Shown here: positions 41,773-51,839 of the stretch, one piece after another | Numbering within the stretch: the first letter of the stretch is position 1 | How the letters are laid out: every line of letters begins with the position of its first letter | Assembly (NCBI GenBank): GCA_964410505.1 | Contig: CAYPGR010000003.1 | Location: forward strand, 1-64,000 | DNA length: 64,000 bases | From: UBA1361 sp041656375 | Lineage (GTDB): Bacteria; Bacillota_I; Bacilli_A; RFN20; CAG-826 | Direction: 5' to 3' | Translations under genes and position numbers: made by a program | The notes under the pieces: generated by a model | Database searches by the model: none | What the model was told of the DNA's origin: nothing | What the model saw: the letters and a program-made list of their open reading frames with translations, nothing else

Positions 41773-44700
41773 ATGAAAAAAGGATATCGTAATTTCTTTA
41801 CCCTCCTAATCATTGGGTTAATTGGTTTGGGCGTCCCCCGTTGGACGAAGGATCAATCCATTATCGATACAAAGGCCGCTGAAACAACGACCGTTTACTT
41901 TCGGGCGAATGAAAACTGGCGTTTAGACAATGCCCGTTTTGCAGCTTGGATTTGGCTTAACGGTGGGATCGACGGGACTTGGGTCAATTTAACCCCCACT
42001 CCGGCTGAAACTGAGATCTATCAAGTAGCGATCCCTAATGTGGGCTATGACCGCATTATCTTTGCGCGCATGAATCGTGCAATCCCAACCAATAGTTGGA
42101 CCTGGGGCAAAGATGATGGTCCCCTTTGGAATCAATCCGAAGATATCACGCTTGACTTTACAAGTGGTGACAACATGTACTCGATGTTTGAAGAACGATG
42201 GGGCCTTGATGGTGACGGCAATAATTATGGACAAGTGATTGGTTATTGGACAAAATATGTGCCAATTATTATTGAACCGCCTTCATCAAGTGAAGAAACG
42301 TCTGAATCCTCGGAAACGCCAGCGATTGAAGCATCAATATACACCATTCATTATTGGCGGAATGACCTCAAGCAAGCCAATTACGACTTATGGCTCTGGA
42401 GTGATGGTCAAGCCGGTCAAGCTTACTCCTTTACGAGTAGTGATGATTATGGTCGTGTCTTCCAAATTGCCTCCACCAACTTTAAAAATCCGCCCTACCT
42501 CTATTTGATTGTTCGTTTTGGAGACTGGGTCCAACAAACACCAGACATTAAAATTGATGTGCGCGATTATCCAATCGTTGAAGATGGTAGCGGCATCAAA
42601 CGTCGCCACTTCTATTTAGTCGATATGGAAACAACCATCTATAAAAGTGCGGAAGAAGCAAAAGGCGAAAAACTTTTAAGTGCCCGCTTTACAAATACGA
42701 GTGAACTGAGTGTTGAAACGTATAAAGAGCCTTTATCCTACCGCGTCCTTCGTGATGAACTCCCAATCACCAATGGCACTGCCGTCACCACTTATCATCC
42801 AAGTGCTTATCGGTGGTCGTTTAAAATCAACACCGGAGAAATTGTTGATTTAGTCAAGGATTACGAAGTTGAAGTAACCTTTAAAGCAACCGAAGTTATT
42901 AAAATCAAAACAGCAACCTTTGACGGCCTCTTTGATACGAGTTTCTTTATTGATAATTACACCTATAGTGGCAGTGACCTCGGGGTCACCTACACCTCAA
43001 GTGCGACCACCATTAAAGCGTGGGCACCAACAACAAAAGACCTTAAACTAAGAATATATAATAATGGAACCCCAAAACGGGTCAGTAGTGCGCTCGGCAA
43101 TGACGAGTATACTGAACACGCCTTTATACGTGGTGACAAAGGGGTTTGGTCAGTAACTTTAAACGGCGACTACCACGGCAAATACTACACATTCTTTGCC
43201 ACGAATAGTAGCGGTAGTGATGAATTCGCCGATCCATACGCCAAAGCCAGTGGTGTCAATGGTATTCGCGGCATGATTGTTGATTTTTCTAAAACAAACC
43301 CAACAGGTTGGGATAATGTCGTCCTCTCCACCAAAAAAGCCACCGAAATTGTTCCTTATGAACTTCATGTGAGCGACTTAACCGCTGATGATACATGGAA
43401 CGGAACTGAATCGAACCGTTATAAGTTCTTAGGCTTAATTGAAAGTGGCACGACTTATACCGAAGACGAAAAAATGGTCAGAACCGGTTTTGATCATATT
43501 AAAGAACTTGGCATTAATGCCCTGCAAATACTCCCCTTCTATGATCAAGAAAATGACGAGACCAATATGGAATTTAACTGGGGTTATAACCCTAAAAACT
43601 ATAATGTCCTTGAAGGGGGTTATAGTAGTGATCCGTATAACGGTCTCGCCAGAATTAATGAATTCAAGCAAGTCGTTCAAGCGTACGCTAAATATGACAT
43701 TCGTATCATTATGGACGTAGTCTATAATCACGTCGCCAGTATTAGTCAGCATAGTTTCTCAAAACTAAATCCTGGTTACTACTTCCGTTATAGCGGTGAA
43801 TCTCCTAGTAACGCCAGTGGGGTTGGTAATGACACCGCATCCGAACGGATCATGTTTGAACGCTATATGGTTGATTCAACGTACTTCTGGGCCACTGAAT
43901 ATAAGCTCGGCGGCTTCCGGTTTGACTTAATGGGTCTTCATACCGTCGATGCGATGAATGCCGTTAAGACAAAACTTAATACGTATCGAAGTGACATTGT
44001 CGTCTATGGTGAACCCTGGGATATGGATGGCACCGTGATGAGTGTCCGTAAAGACTTAGCTAAGCACGCAAACTTATATAAAACCCCTGGTGTTGGCGGC
44101 TTTAACGATCAAATACGCGACGCCATTAAAGGTGATTCAAGCGGCTCAGGTCGCGGTTGGGTCCAACTTGGGGCCTCGCAAATTGATCCCAACATGCTCG
44201 GTAAAATTAAAGACGGGATGATGGGGAAAGTGACCGGCGGAACCACCGATCCAAATCAAGTTGTAAACTATATCTCAGTCCATGATAACTACGCCATCTT
44301 TGATAAACTTCAAGTCGCCGGAAGACCAGATTATGATATCGCACGGATCAAACTCCAAAGTGTCCAAGCCGAAGCGATGTCGCTTTTATCACAAGGGATG
44401 GGCTTTATCCACGCCGGCAGTGAAATCATGCGCTCTAAGCCCCTTAGTCCTGGATTCTTTGATCATAACTCCTATAAATCACCTTACAGTGTCAACTCGA
44501 TTAAATGGGATGAAAAATGGGATAACCTCGTCTACCATAACTATTACCGGCAAATGATTGCCCTTAAAACAAAAGCGGGCGCCTTTAACCAAAACAGTCG
44601 GACCACACTTGATAATGGTGGAGCCGGCGTTGAAACAAAAGCCAATAACCTCATCAAATTAACCTACACTTTAAATAATGATGTCTACACGATTTATCAC

Positions 44701-45177
44701 TTCGGTATTGGTACACGGGCTGATATCACTGACGTGGGCGGTCAAGAAGTCGTCCTTGATACGAGCGGTGTTCTTAAAACCGGAGCCATTGCCCCAAATA
44801 GTTTCCGGATTAATTCAAACACCACGCTCGTGACCCGTAACGTCCGCGATCGCGGTGCAATTGATCCAACAATCGTCACTGATATTCCTTATCTTGATGG
44901 TACCGATCCAATTGATCCAGGTGACTCTTCTTCTTCAATGCCGACTACAACGTCTTTACCTGATAATCCAACAAGTGGCGATAGTGGCAGTACAAGTGGA
45001 AACACGAGTGATGTCCCACCAAGTAGTGGTAGCAACAGTGAGCCAGGAACGAGTGAACCAGGGAATGACCAACCACTTAGCACACCCGTTATTATTACAG
45101 CCTCAGTGGTTGGGGCCGGTTCAATCGGCGGTATTGTCTACTTGATTGTCAAATTACTCGGCAAAAAACGTCTATAA
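41773..45177 (+). CDS. CBM26-bearing membrane-anchored type I pullulanase
   Basis: 1134 aa. Signal peptide, then an N-terminal CBM26 module (about 38-150: TTVYFRANENW ... IIFARMN). A linker with SSSEETSESSE follows, then CBM41 (about 195-300), CBM48 (about 395-490) and a GH13 barrel. FNWGYNP marks type I pullulanase. Catalytic regions are DVVYNH, GFRFDLMGLH, YGEPWDM and VHDN. A long Ser/Thr/Gly linker, transmembrane helix (about 1104-1128) and KKRL end follow, with no LPXTG. It is a close paralogue of the 15821 pullulanase, which lacks the CBM26. It debranches starch at the surface and the extra module may favour granules. GAGGATC precedes the ATG. Confidence 0.94.
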   Translation: MKKGYRNFFTLLIIGLIGLGVPRWTKDQSIIDTKAAETTTVYFRANENWRLDNARFAAWIWLNGGIDGTWVNLTPTPAETEIYQVAIPNVGYDRIIFARMNRAIPTNSWTWGKDDGPLWNQSEDITLDFTSGDNMYSMFEERWGLDGDGNNYGQVIGYWTKYVPIIIEPPSSSEETSESSETPAIEASIYTIHYWRNDLKQANYDLWLWSDGQAGQAYSFTSSDDYGRVFQIASTNFKNPPYLYLIVRFGDWVQQTPDIKIDVRDYPIVEDGSGIKRRHFYLVDMETTIYKSAEEAKGEKLLSARFTNTSELSVETYKEPLSYRVLRDELPITNGTAVTTYHPSAYRWSFKINTGEIVDLVKDYEVEVTFKATEVIKIKTATFDGLFDTSFFIDNYTYSGSDLGVTYTSSATTIKAWAPTTKDLKLRIYNNGTPKRVSSALGNDEYTEHAFIRGDKGVWSVTLNGDYHGKYYTFFATNSSGSDEFADPYAKASGVNGIRGMIVDFSKTNPTGWDNVVLSTKKATEIVPYELHVSDLTADDTWNGTESNRYKFLGLIESGTTYTEDEKMVRTGFDHIKELGINALQILPFYDQENDETNMEFNWGYNPKNYNVLEGGYSSDPYNGLARINEFKQVVQAYAKYDIRIIMDVVYNHVASISQHSFSKLNPGYYFRYSGESPSNASGVGNDTASERIMFERYMVDSTYFWATEYKLGGFRFDLMGLHTVDAMNAVKTKLNTYRSDIVVYGEPWDMDGTVMSVRKDLAKHANLYKTPGVGGFNDQIRDAIKGDSSGSGRGWVQLGASQIDPNMLGKIKDGMMGKVTGGTTDPNQVVNYISVHDNYAIFDKLQVAGRPDYDIARIKLQSVQAEAMSLLSQGMGFIHAGSEIMRSKPLSPGFFDHNSYKSPYSVNSIKWDEKWDNLVYHNYYRQMIALKTKAGAFNQNSRTTLDNGGAGVETKANNLIKLTYTLNNDVYTIYHFGIGTRADITDVGGQEVVLDTSGVLKTGAIAPNSFRINSNTTLVTRNVRDRGAIDPTIVTDIPYLDGTDPIDPGDSSSSMPTTTSLPDNPTSGDSGSTSGNTSDVPPSSGSNSEPGTSEPGNDQPLSTPVIITASVVGAGSIGGIVYLIVKLLGKKRL

Positions 45178-45189
45178 CGAATCGATCAG

Positions 45190-45215
45190 AAAAAAGAAGA
45201 GGGTGACCTCTTCTT
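45190..45215 (-). terminator. Terminator of the CotH-like gene
   Basis: AAGAAGAGG (45194-45202)/CCTCTTCTT (45207-45215), loop GTGA. A TTTTTT tract follows on minus. It also faces the pullulanase end on plus, but without a T-run there. Confidence 0.8.
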
Positions 45216-45235
45216 ATACTTTGTAAAAAGTAATC

Positions 45236-47080
45236 TTAACTTAAATGCGTCGTAACGGCATTCTTCATACTATTAATAAAGTTTGTCATGAATGTCGTGT
45301 TATTAAAGGGCGAGACATAATATGCAGGATTATCTTTATCGGCAGGGCGGTCAAGGTCGCTTCCGCTTTTAGTATTGTAAGTCGCCTTATAGGTGTTAAA
45401 GAGGTTATTGAAGGTGGTGTTCGTATAGAAAGAATCATTATTAAGGGACAGAATATAACTGACGTATTGATCACGGTAGGCTTGATTCATCGTAATATTA
45501 TGATACGGGCGTTCATTATTATTTGAGGTAAGAATCGTGTACCAGAAGAGTCGATTTTCTTGCCATCCACTTGTATCCATGAGGTAACGGGTTTCAAATG
45601 GTGAGGCGCCAAACATCCGTGTGTTGCCTGCGTCCCATGTTAAGCCTAATCCCCAGTCATAGTCGTAGGGAATAAAGTAGGCTTTATTATTTTGACTTGG
45701 ATTAAAGAAAATATAATAGTTATTGCCCCAGTTACGCATATCATCAATATTACCCATTAAGTAAGAGACAGCGGCATACTTTAAGAAACTATTGATATCA
45801 ATGACAGCTTCAAGCGCTGGTGCGAATTCGCCAACTGACTTTCCTTCGTTATCTTTTAAGACTTTCATCAAATTGATCAGTTTCGCAAATGGATTGGCGG
45901 CAGTGTCGTCATATTCTTTCGCGTCATACGCTGGTGTATAACCGCGGAATTTATCTTCTTCGCCGATGACGGCATCGGCGATAAGTTGATCGTCATTCCA
46001 CCTTAAATCTTCATAACGGAGGCTACCTTTTACATCTTGTTCACTTGGCGATGGTTTACCCCAACCCACTTTATAAAGTTCGCCCGCCGCGGCGGCTTTC
46101 GGGAAATAACGACGTAATAAATGTTTATCAACCGGTTCATTAATCGTCACGAGGCCAAGGCGGGTTCCATTGACATTTAAGGTTGTTAAGGTTGAGTTTT
46201 GACTAATAAGACCATGCTTTTGGAAGAAACTAAAGATGAATGGTTGAATGACTAAAGAGTCATCGCGCGACTTATTCCATTTAATGTCAATCTTTTTAAG
46301 GCCAAGTTTGCCAGATTCGTCACCCATAAAGGTTCGATCATCGCGCACTTTCCATTCTGGGTTAGCGGCTTTTGTCCATGTCTTCTTTAAATTATATGGG
46401 ATGTATTCATCGGTATCCCAAAGTTCATTAAATGATAGTTTAAAGTTCAAGGAATTATAAAAATTGCCGTCATTATCAATAAAATCTTGCCGGGATGTAT
46501 TACCCTTCATCCGCATCCCAACTTCATAATAGACAAATCGTTTTTGATTCATCACGACTTCAAGGGTCACTGGCCAATATAAATCAGCAAGGTTTTGTTC
46601 ATGAACCCCATATTGTTCAATCCATTGGAAGATTTGTTTAGACGCTACAATTTTCAAGGCTAAATCCGTTTCCGGATGCCAAAATTCTAAGTACGCATTC
46701 GTTGGTTGAACTTGCGCATCAAGTGGATACGTAAACCCGTTCGGGAATGGCTTCACAGTATAGTCACCCGCAGTGTAGGTGATGAGCGGATCACTGACAA
46801 TGTCCGTCGCAAAGGTCGCAATATTGGCCGGGGCGATATCTTCACTTCCGGGTTCACTTGTGGTTGAGATAATGGATGTTTCTTCGGTCCCACTAATAAT
46901 GGAATCAAAGATACTCGTTACATCTTCTGAAATGACCTCAGGTTCGGTTACTGATTCACTAGCCGAACCTTCGGAAACTTGTGATGTTGTGTTAGGTTGA
47001 CTAAGTAAGTCTTCAAGAGTTGCACATCCCGATAGGATTAAAGCAAAGGCAAGAAGACCCACACTTTTTCTAAATCGCAT
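45236..47080 (-). CDS. CotH-kinase-like lipoprotein
   Basis: 614 aa from ATG 47080 (GGAGG upstream; an in-frame ATG at 47122 is disfavoured). Lipobox LILSGC (Cys19), a low-complexity linker to about 90, then the CotH kinase fold. Recognisable blocks are EVGMRMKGNTSRQ, SLNFKLSF, KWNKSRDDS, a VNGTRLGLVTINEPVDKHLL strand, YLMGNIDDMRNWGNNYYIFF and AYFIPYDYDWGLG, which carry the Asp/Asn metal and catalytic residues. Family proteins phosphorylate spore-coat or cellulosome proteins. Here the surface location and neighbouring starch enzymes suggest action on a secreted partner. ATP outside the cell is unexplained, so other nucleotidyl or glycan roles remain possible. Confidence 0.87.
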   Translation of the reverse strand: MRFRKSVGLLAFALILSGCATLEDLLSQPNTTSQVSEGSASESVTEPEVISEDVTSIFDSIISGTEETSIISTTSEPGSEDIAPANIATFATDIVSDPLITYTAGDYTVKPFPNGFTYPLDAQVQPTNAYLEFWHPETDLALKIVASKQIFQWIEQYGVHEQNLADLYWPVTLEVVMNQKRFVYYEVGMRMKGNTSRQDFIDNDGNFYNSLNFKLSFNELWDTDEYIPYNLKKTWTKAANPEWKVRDDRTFMGDESGKLGLKKIDIKWNKSRDDSLVIQPFIFSFFQKHGLISQNSTLTTLNVNGTRLGLVTINEPVDKHLLRRYFPKAAAAGELYKVGWGKPSPSEQDVKGSLRYEDLRWNDDQLIADAVIGEEDKFRGYTPAYDAKEYDDTAANPFAKLINLMKVLKDNEGKSVGEFAPALEAVIDINSFLKYAAVSYLMGNIDDMRNWGNNYYIFFNPSQNNKAYFIPYDYDWGLGLTWDAGNTRMFGASPFETRYLMDTSGWQENRLFWYTILTSNNNERPYHNITMNQAYRDQYVSYILSLNNDSFYTNTTFNNLFNTYKATYNTKSGSDLDRPADKDNPAYYVSPFNNTTFMTNFINSMKNAVTTHLS

Positions 47081-47146
47081 TAAAAATCCTCCAATCTTAA
47101 TTACATTTTCATTATAACGCATATCAATAACACGTGAAGGAATTAT

Positions 47147-47171
47147 GAAAAGGGGACATTTTAATGTCCCC
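47147..47171 (-). terminator. Terminator of the CBM26 surface protein gene
   Basis: GGGGACATT/AATGTCCCC (47152-47160/47163-47171) with TTTT on minus, 19 nt past the stop. Confidence 0.75.
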
Positions 47172-47189
47172 CTACATCATTAATCGATC

Positions 47190-48767
47190 TTAGGCATTCT
47201 TTTTTCTTAGTTTAAGGAAGGCAAGCGCGCCAAATGCGAATAAAGAAATGACTACCAATAGGCTGACATTCGTGCTCGTTTTTTGAATCATTCGATAAGG
47301 GCTAATCGATTCACCACTTGGTAAGGTTGCTGACTTTTGAGCCATTAAGTTGTACTTTGCAAGCGCATCCGTATTTGCTGCTACTTCGCGCACGCCAGTA
47401 CTATAGGCACCAATCGATTCATAGTCTTTAATCATGACCCCAGCAAGGAGTCCTTCCATGTTCCATACACCACTCACACGTGGTAAGAAGTTTTCGTCTA
47501 ACATTGCAAACGCCCCATAACCATTTTCAGCATTCGCATCACAAGTTAGATATCCTTCTAATACGCTAGCGAAGAAGGTATTATAAATTCGATCTGTGAT
47601 GGCGCCTTTGGTAAAGATCCATTCACTTGCGACATAATCGACTTTCCATAGTTTATTATTATCACCTGCAACATAAGGAACGCCAGGAATTTCTAAATCA
47701 ACTTTAAGGAATGAATTAACGATAGAAAAACCAACATTGCCGGTTAAAACTGATTTTGACATATCGTAAAAGGCATAGAAACGATCAACACTTGCAATCG
47801 TTACTGCTTTAATAAACCCGGTTGGTTGGTAAAGTGTTGTGCCAACTTTTAAGGCCCAAGTAAATCCTTCTTCATAATGCCCGGAACGATCAAGCCAAAT
47901 CCGAACTTTATTAATATCAATCCCCTCAGCGGTAGGAGTTAAGGTGACAGAATCACGTTCCGTAAAAGTTTTCCATGATGAATCGGCACTATCATAGAGC
48001 ACTTTCCCATGAACTTGAGTAAGATTCCCTGTTTGTGCAACCTTATTTGGCCAATCTGGTAGGTCATCAACCCAAGCAGGCGTCTCATTTAAGCTAGCAA
48101 AAATTACGCGGTCAAAATTAACGCCGACTAAATTTGGAACTAACACCTTATATATGTCTGTATCAACTTCATCCATTACAGTCCATTGTGGGTCTGATCC
48201 TGGCGAAACATAAAAGTATGCCCCCATTTTAGTGGCGCCAATCTTAAATGCACTAGTTGCCCTAAAATAGACAGCTGAACCGGCGACAAATGAAGGGGGT
48301 AAAGGGTGATCATTTGGATCATAAGTTCCCCAATTACCAGTAGCGTCATTCCATTCTCCTTCTTTTAATGTAAATAGCGGAGAATCATTTTCATAAGTCA
48401 AATTTACCGTTTGATCATATTTATTATCCCAATTATTTACAGTCGTTGCGGGATTCATTCTCGCAAAGATAAGATTTTGGTATTCAGTAACAGGTGATAT
48501 TACCTTATATATATCAAGGACATCCGGTTCCGAAACCAAATCTTTCCACTCGTTTCCCCCGCCATCAGTAAAGAAATAAACGGCAAATCGGGATCCTCCA
48601 GTTAACCAGTTTGCATTTGGTTTAAAGTATATTGTGCTACCAGCGGGAATAGCCGCAGCTTGCGTGGTTGTTACACTATTTTGCTTTAAAGAACTGCCAA
48701 AACCAAAGGCTAAGGCAATGGTAGCAAAAAATAGAAGAAAACGATTATTCACCTTTTTTGGTCTCAT
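47190..48767 (-). CDS. Non-catalytic surface protein with two CBM26 modules
   Basis: 525 aa. Signal peptide, then two CBM26-type starch-binding modules, about 40-150 (GSTIYFKPNANW ... LIFARMN) and about 155-270 (GSAVYFRATSAF ... VIFASLN), like the module on the 41773 pullulanase. A unique middle-to-C-terminal region follows (about 275-470, with two Cys and VRIWLDRSGHYEEGF). The C-terminus is a transmembrane helix plus KLRKKNA, with no LPXTG. There is no glycosidase motif. A GGAG ribosome site and a weak -35/-10 pair lie upstream. Likely task: hold starch granules at the cell. What the unique domain does is unknown. Confidence 0.8.
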   Translation of the reverse strand: MRPKKVNNRFLLFFATIALAFGFGSSLKQNSVTTTQAAAIPAGSTIYFKPNANWLTGGSRFAVYFFTDGGGNEWKDLVSEPDVLDIYKVISPVTEYQNLIFARMNPATTVNNWDNKYDQTVNLTYENDSPLFTLKEGEWNDATGNWGTYDPNDHPLPPSFVAGSAVYFRATSAFKIGATKMGAYFYVSPGSDPQWTVMDEVDTDIYKVLVPNLVGVNFDRVIFASLNETPAWVDDLPDWPNKVAQTGNLTQVHGKVLYDSADSSWKTFTERDSVTLTPTAEGIDINKVRIWLDRSGHYEEGFTWALKVGTTLYQPTGFIKAVTIASVDRFYAFYDMSKSVLTGNVGFSIVNSFLKVDLEIPGVPYVAGDNNKLWKVDYVASEWIFTKGAITDRIYNTFFASVLEGYLTCDANAENGYGAFAMLDENFLPRVSGVWNMEGLLAGVMIKDYESIGAYSTGVREVAANTDALAKYNLMAQKSATLPSGESISPYRMIQKTSTNVSLLVVISLFAFGALAFLKLRKKNA

Positions 48768-48809
48768 AAAACTCCTCCGTTTTATATAAAAAATAATTAA
48801 CTTACTTTA

Positions 48810-48838
48810 ATTTTTGCGGAAATACGCCGTTTTGTCAA
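48810..48838 (-). promoter_or_regulatory. Possible promoter of the CBM26 surface protein gene
   Basis: On minus, TTGACA (plus 48833-48838), 17-nt spacer, AAAAAT (plus 48810-48815). The -35 is perfect and the -10 poor. Such promoters often need an activator. Confidence 0.4.
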
Positions 48839-48922
48839 TGAAATAAGGTGTTTTATGACTTTAAAAAGCGTGAAAAGATAGAATTCTTAAGATGTATCGA
48901 TTATTTATCAGCTCAAGGAAGT

Positions 48923-51664
48923 TTATGTCTTCGTTACTAAAATACTCCAAGCCGGTAATGTATTGCTAGTTGCCCCTTCAATACTTAAAACGACACTACC
49001 ACTTAAATTAAGACTATTAACCGCATCATTGCGGAGATTAATATAAATCTTAAAAGTGTCATTACCTAATGTTCTTTGGAAAGCAAAGACCGTATTTGAA
49101 TAATTGTATTCACTTAATGGAACCGGTGCGTAACTTCCCGTCTTGAGTGCTTGGTTTGCTTTCTTAAGGGCTGTAATCTTTTTCATTCGCCCAAGCATTG
49201 AGGCCTCACTTGTTTGTTCAAGAACACCGTCAAGGGTCGTGTTATAGTCGTCCCAACCAACATCATAGGTCTGACCACCAGTAAATGAATAGTTGGTCGT
49301 CCGTGCATCCGTGCCATTTTTATCCCATTTCATTGGTTGCCGGAAAATGCGGTCAATATTAGGGGTTGCTAAAGTTGTTTCTGTTGGTAAGTTACTGGAA
49401 AGTCCTAGCTCATCCCCGTAATAAATCCATGAGAGACCCGGTAAAAGCATGATCCCCGCCATATAGGCAATCGCCTGTTTTTCAATGAGTGTTTTAGCGG
49501 CCGTTGTCACAATACCCGGTTTAATAATGTTACCGGCTTCATCAAGATAGCCAATTGCTTGGTTAATAGCACGGGTGACATCATGATTACTCGTAAAATT
49601 ATTATCAATCGCTTCGCCACTTTGGACACTCCCTGCGCTTCGGTAACGGTTATAAGCTTTAAAGGTATCATTATAGTTCCATTTCCCACCATAAGCTAGC
49701 CCTGCTTCACTAAAGGTATCCCCGCCACTATTCGCGCCACTGACAGTCGCCGCTTTATTATATGAATAGAAAGCAGGTTGGCCACCCATCGAGGTGGCTT
49801 GGCTTAAGTTATAGTACATATAGAAGTTGAGCATCCCGTCAAGGCCTTCATAGTAAGGCGCGACGTGATAAGCATGACCATCAAAGTTTTCGCCCAGAAT
49901 AAAAATATCGGGATTCATCGCTTTAAGTCGGGCGTTTAATTCTTTAAATAAATGTAAGTTCTTGGTTAGGTTACTGGAATAATCTTGTTTTGAGACCGCA
50001 TCATAGTCAGTAATGATCTTGTCTCCTCCGACTTGTGTCACTTCTTCCTTCATGTAGGCATGCTTGACGGCGTCGATGCGGAATCCGCGTACACCAAGGG
50101 TGACCCAGTGCCCCATAATATCGACAATCTTATCGCGGGTCTTTTGATAATCAAAATTGAGTTCAGGCATGCTACTTGCGAATTTACCGTAGTAATAATA
50201 ATTATAATTTGAATATTGGTACCAATTATTATTTTCTTTCGTGTTCCGCCAATGATAATAAGCCCGGTATTCAGGATTTAAACTGAGACTTTCTTGGAAG
50301 AGTAAATTATTGATTGATGTATGGTTAATGACTAAATCCATGACCACACTCATGCCAAGCGTATCGGCCGCACTAATGAGTTCAACATAGTCTTGGTTAG
50401 CCGAAGCAATTGTGACTTCACCGTCTTCAGCATAAGGACTCGTTCGGCTGCCAAACTTTGGATCAATATTATAATAATCAATCGTGTCATAACCGTGATA
50501 AGAATCACTCAATTGAACGGGCGTCAACCATAAGGCTTCAACATGAAGACTTGCGAGGTAAGGTAAGCTCAACGTAATCCCGCGAATATCCCCAAAGCCA
50601 TCACCGTCACTATCCGCAAACGAACCGACCATGATTTGGTAACCAACCCCTTTTTGTTTCATTAAAGGTGAGGTCGGACTAATCGGACGGGGATTTTGGC
50701 TACTATTCACATTGTTATAGTTACTTGAAATACTATTGCCATCATCAGCGGCATATGGATTATCATAGACTTCCCCACCATAGCGATAGGTGAAGTTACG
50801 AACATTTTCTTGCACAACAAAGACATGTAACGAACCGTTAAGGGCATATTCTTGTGCATCGGCGGTCGAAATAAACTTATCCCCGCCGTCACTCGTCCAA
50901 TGGCCCCCAGACGTGCGACTACTCTTGTAGGTAATTAAAAATCCAATCCGCGGTACAACGACTTCATCAACACTGAAGTTAACCGGTTCACTTGTTTTAC
51001 CGCCCGCTCCGTCATGGCCGCCATCGGTGTAAACATAGTTGAGGTTAATCTCAACCACGGCCCCACCAAAATCATCTTTATAGATGGTGCTGCCTTCTTG
51101 GTTAAAATCAAAAATCCGTCCCGTTTTATTTGCCGGCCACACCCAAATGTCCCAGTTTGCATATTCAGATGGGGTATTATTAAAGCGTAAATAATGAATA
51201 TATAAATGCCCCGGTTTACTGGTTAAGGCGAGGTGATTATTATACTCCGCCACCGCATCAAGGCCAAGTCCTTGCCATTTGGCGTACAAGACGACATCTC
51301 GTTCAGGCATCGTATTAAACACAAATGGTTCAGTCCAATTGATTTTATCTTCATACCAGTCAATAAAGTTATAACCTTGGCGAACAGGGTTAAGTGGTTT
51401 CGTAATAATGGCCCCTGCTTCGGCTTTTATACTACTGACTGAAGTCCCACCCTCACTATAAAAAACAATCGTGTATTTTGTGACGACACTTACACTTGTG
51501 ACAGACGAACTGTTTTCACTCGTCACCGTGTCACTCGTTGGGTTTTCACTTTCATTCGTATTAGGTGTTGAAATAGACGGATCACTGCTTGACGGGATCC
51601 TTGTACAGCCAACCAGCATCATGAGGGTCATTAATCCCAAATATAAGCGTTTTGCGTTTTGCAT
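48923..51664 (-). CDS. Lipoprotein alpha-amylase (Flg_new - CBM41-like - GH13)
   Basis: 913 aa. Lipobox LVGC (Cys20) and linker. An InlB B-repeat/Flg_new module (about 62-130: YTIVFYSEGGT ... GYNFIDWYEDK ... VVLYAKW) comes next. A CBM41-like module (about 148-290: YLRFNNTPSEYANWDIWVWP) follows, then a long GH13 domain from about 338 (GVGYQIMVGSFADSDGD). GH13 regions: MDLVINH, GFRIDAVKH, LGENFDG and TSNHD. A beta domain C ends the protein. AAGGAGA precedes the ATG. It is surface-attached by lipid and sits among pullulanase, CotH and CBM genes, so it is one of the starch cluster's main depolymerases. Confidence 0.92.
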   Translation of the reverse strand: MQNAKRLYLGLMTLMMLVGCTRIPSSSDPSISTPNTNESENPTSDTVTSENSSSVTSVSVVTKYTIVFYSEGGTSVSSIKAEAGAIITKPLNPVRQGYNFIDWYEDKINWTEPFVFNTMPERDVVLYAKWQGLGLDAVAEYNNHLALTSKPGHLYIHYLRFNNTPSEYANWDIWVWPANKTGRIFDFNQEGSTIYKDDFGGAVVEINLNYVYTDGGHDGAGGKTSEPVNFSVDEVVVPRIGFLITYKSSRTSGGHWTSDGGDKFISTADAQEYALNGSLHVFVVQENVRNFTYRYGGEVYDNPYAADDGNSISSNYNNVNSSQNPRPISPTSPLMKQKGVGYQIMVGSFADSDGDGFGDIRGITLSLPYLASLHVEALWLTPVQLSDSYHGYDTIDYYNIDPKFGSRTSPYAEDGEVTIASANQDYVELISAADTLGMSVVMDLVINHTSINNLLFQESLSLNPEYRAYYHWRNTKENNNWYQYSNYNYYYYGKFASSMPELNFDYQKTRDKIVDIMGHWVTLGVRGFRIDAVKHAYMKEEVTQVGGDKIITDYDAVSKQDYSSNLTKNLHLFKELNARLKAMNPDIFILGENFDGHAYHVAPYYEGLDGMLNFYMYYNLSQATSMGGQPAFYSYNKAATVSGANSGGDTFSEAGLAYGGKWNYNDTFKAYNRYRSAGSVQSGEAIDNNFTSNHDVTRAINQAIGYLDEAGNIIKPGIVTTAAKTLIEKQAIAYMAGIMLLPGLSWIYYGDELGLSSNLPTETTLATPNIDRIFRQPMKWDKNGTDARTTNYSFTGGQTYDVGWDDYNTTLDGVLEQTSEASMLGRMKKITALKKANQALKTGSYAPVPLSEYNYSNTVFAFQRTLGNDTFKIYINLRNDAVNSLNLSGSVVLSIEGATSNTLPAWSILVTKT

Positions 51665-51698
51665 AACTTGTCTCCTTATTCGGATGGGAGGGGCTTTA

Positions 51699-51749
51699 TT
51701 AAAACCGCTTTACTGTTAACATTTTAACAACTCGGTGCACGATTTACAA
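51699..51749 (-). promoter_or_regulatory. Promoter and possible operator of the minus-strand amylase
   Basis: On minus, TTGTAA (plus 51744-51749), 17 nt, TAAAAT (plus 51721-51726). Just inside the leader lies TTAAAACCGCTTTA (51699-51712), a CG-centred near-palindrome similar to that at 946-960 and reminiscent of LacI-family operators. Confidence 0.5.
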
Positions 51750-51787
51750 TGTGCGCGTGTTAGGGACCTGAGTGAATTTCCTCATTT

Positions 51788-51816
51788 TTGAATGAAGGGT
51801 GTTCCTTTGCTATAAT
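51788..51816 (+). promoter_or_regulatory. Promoter of the esterase gene
   Basis: TTGAAT (51788-51793), 17 nt, TATAAT (51811-51816). The start is near 51823, giving a very short leader before the ATG at 51840 (or 51834). Confidence 0.7.
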
Positions 51817-51839
51817 CTAAAGTGAAAGTGAGAATGAAT

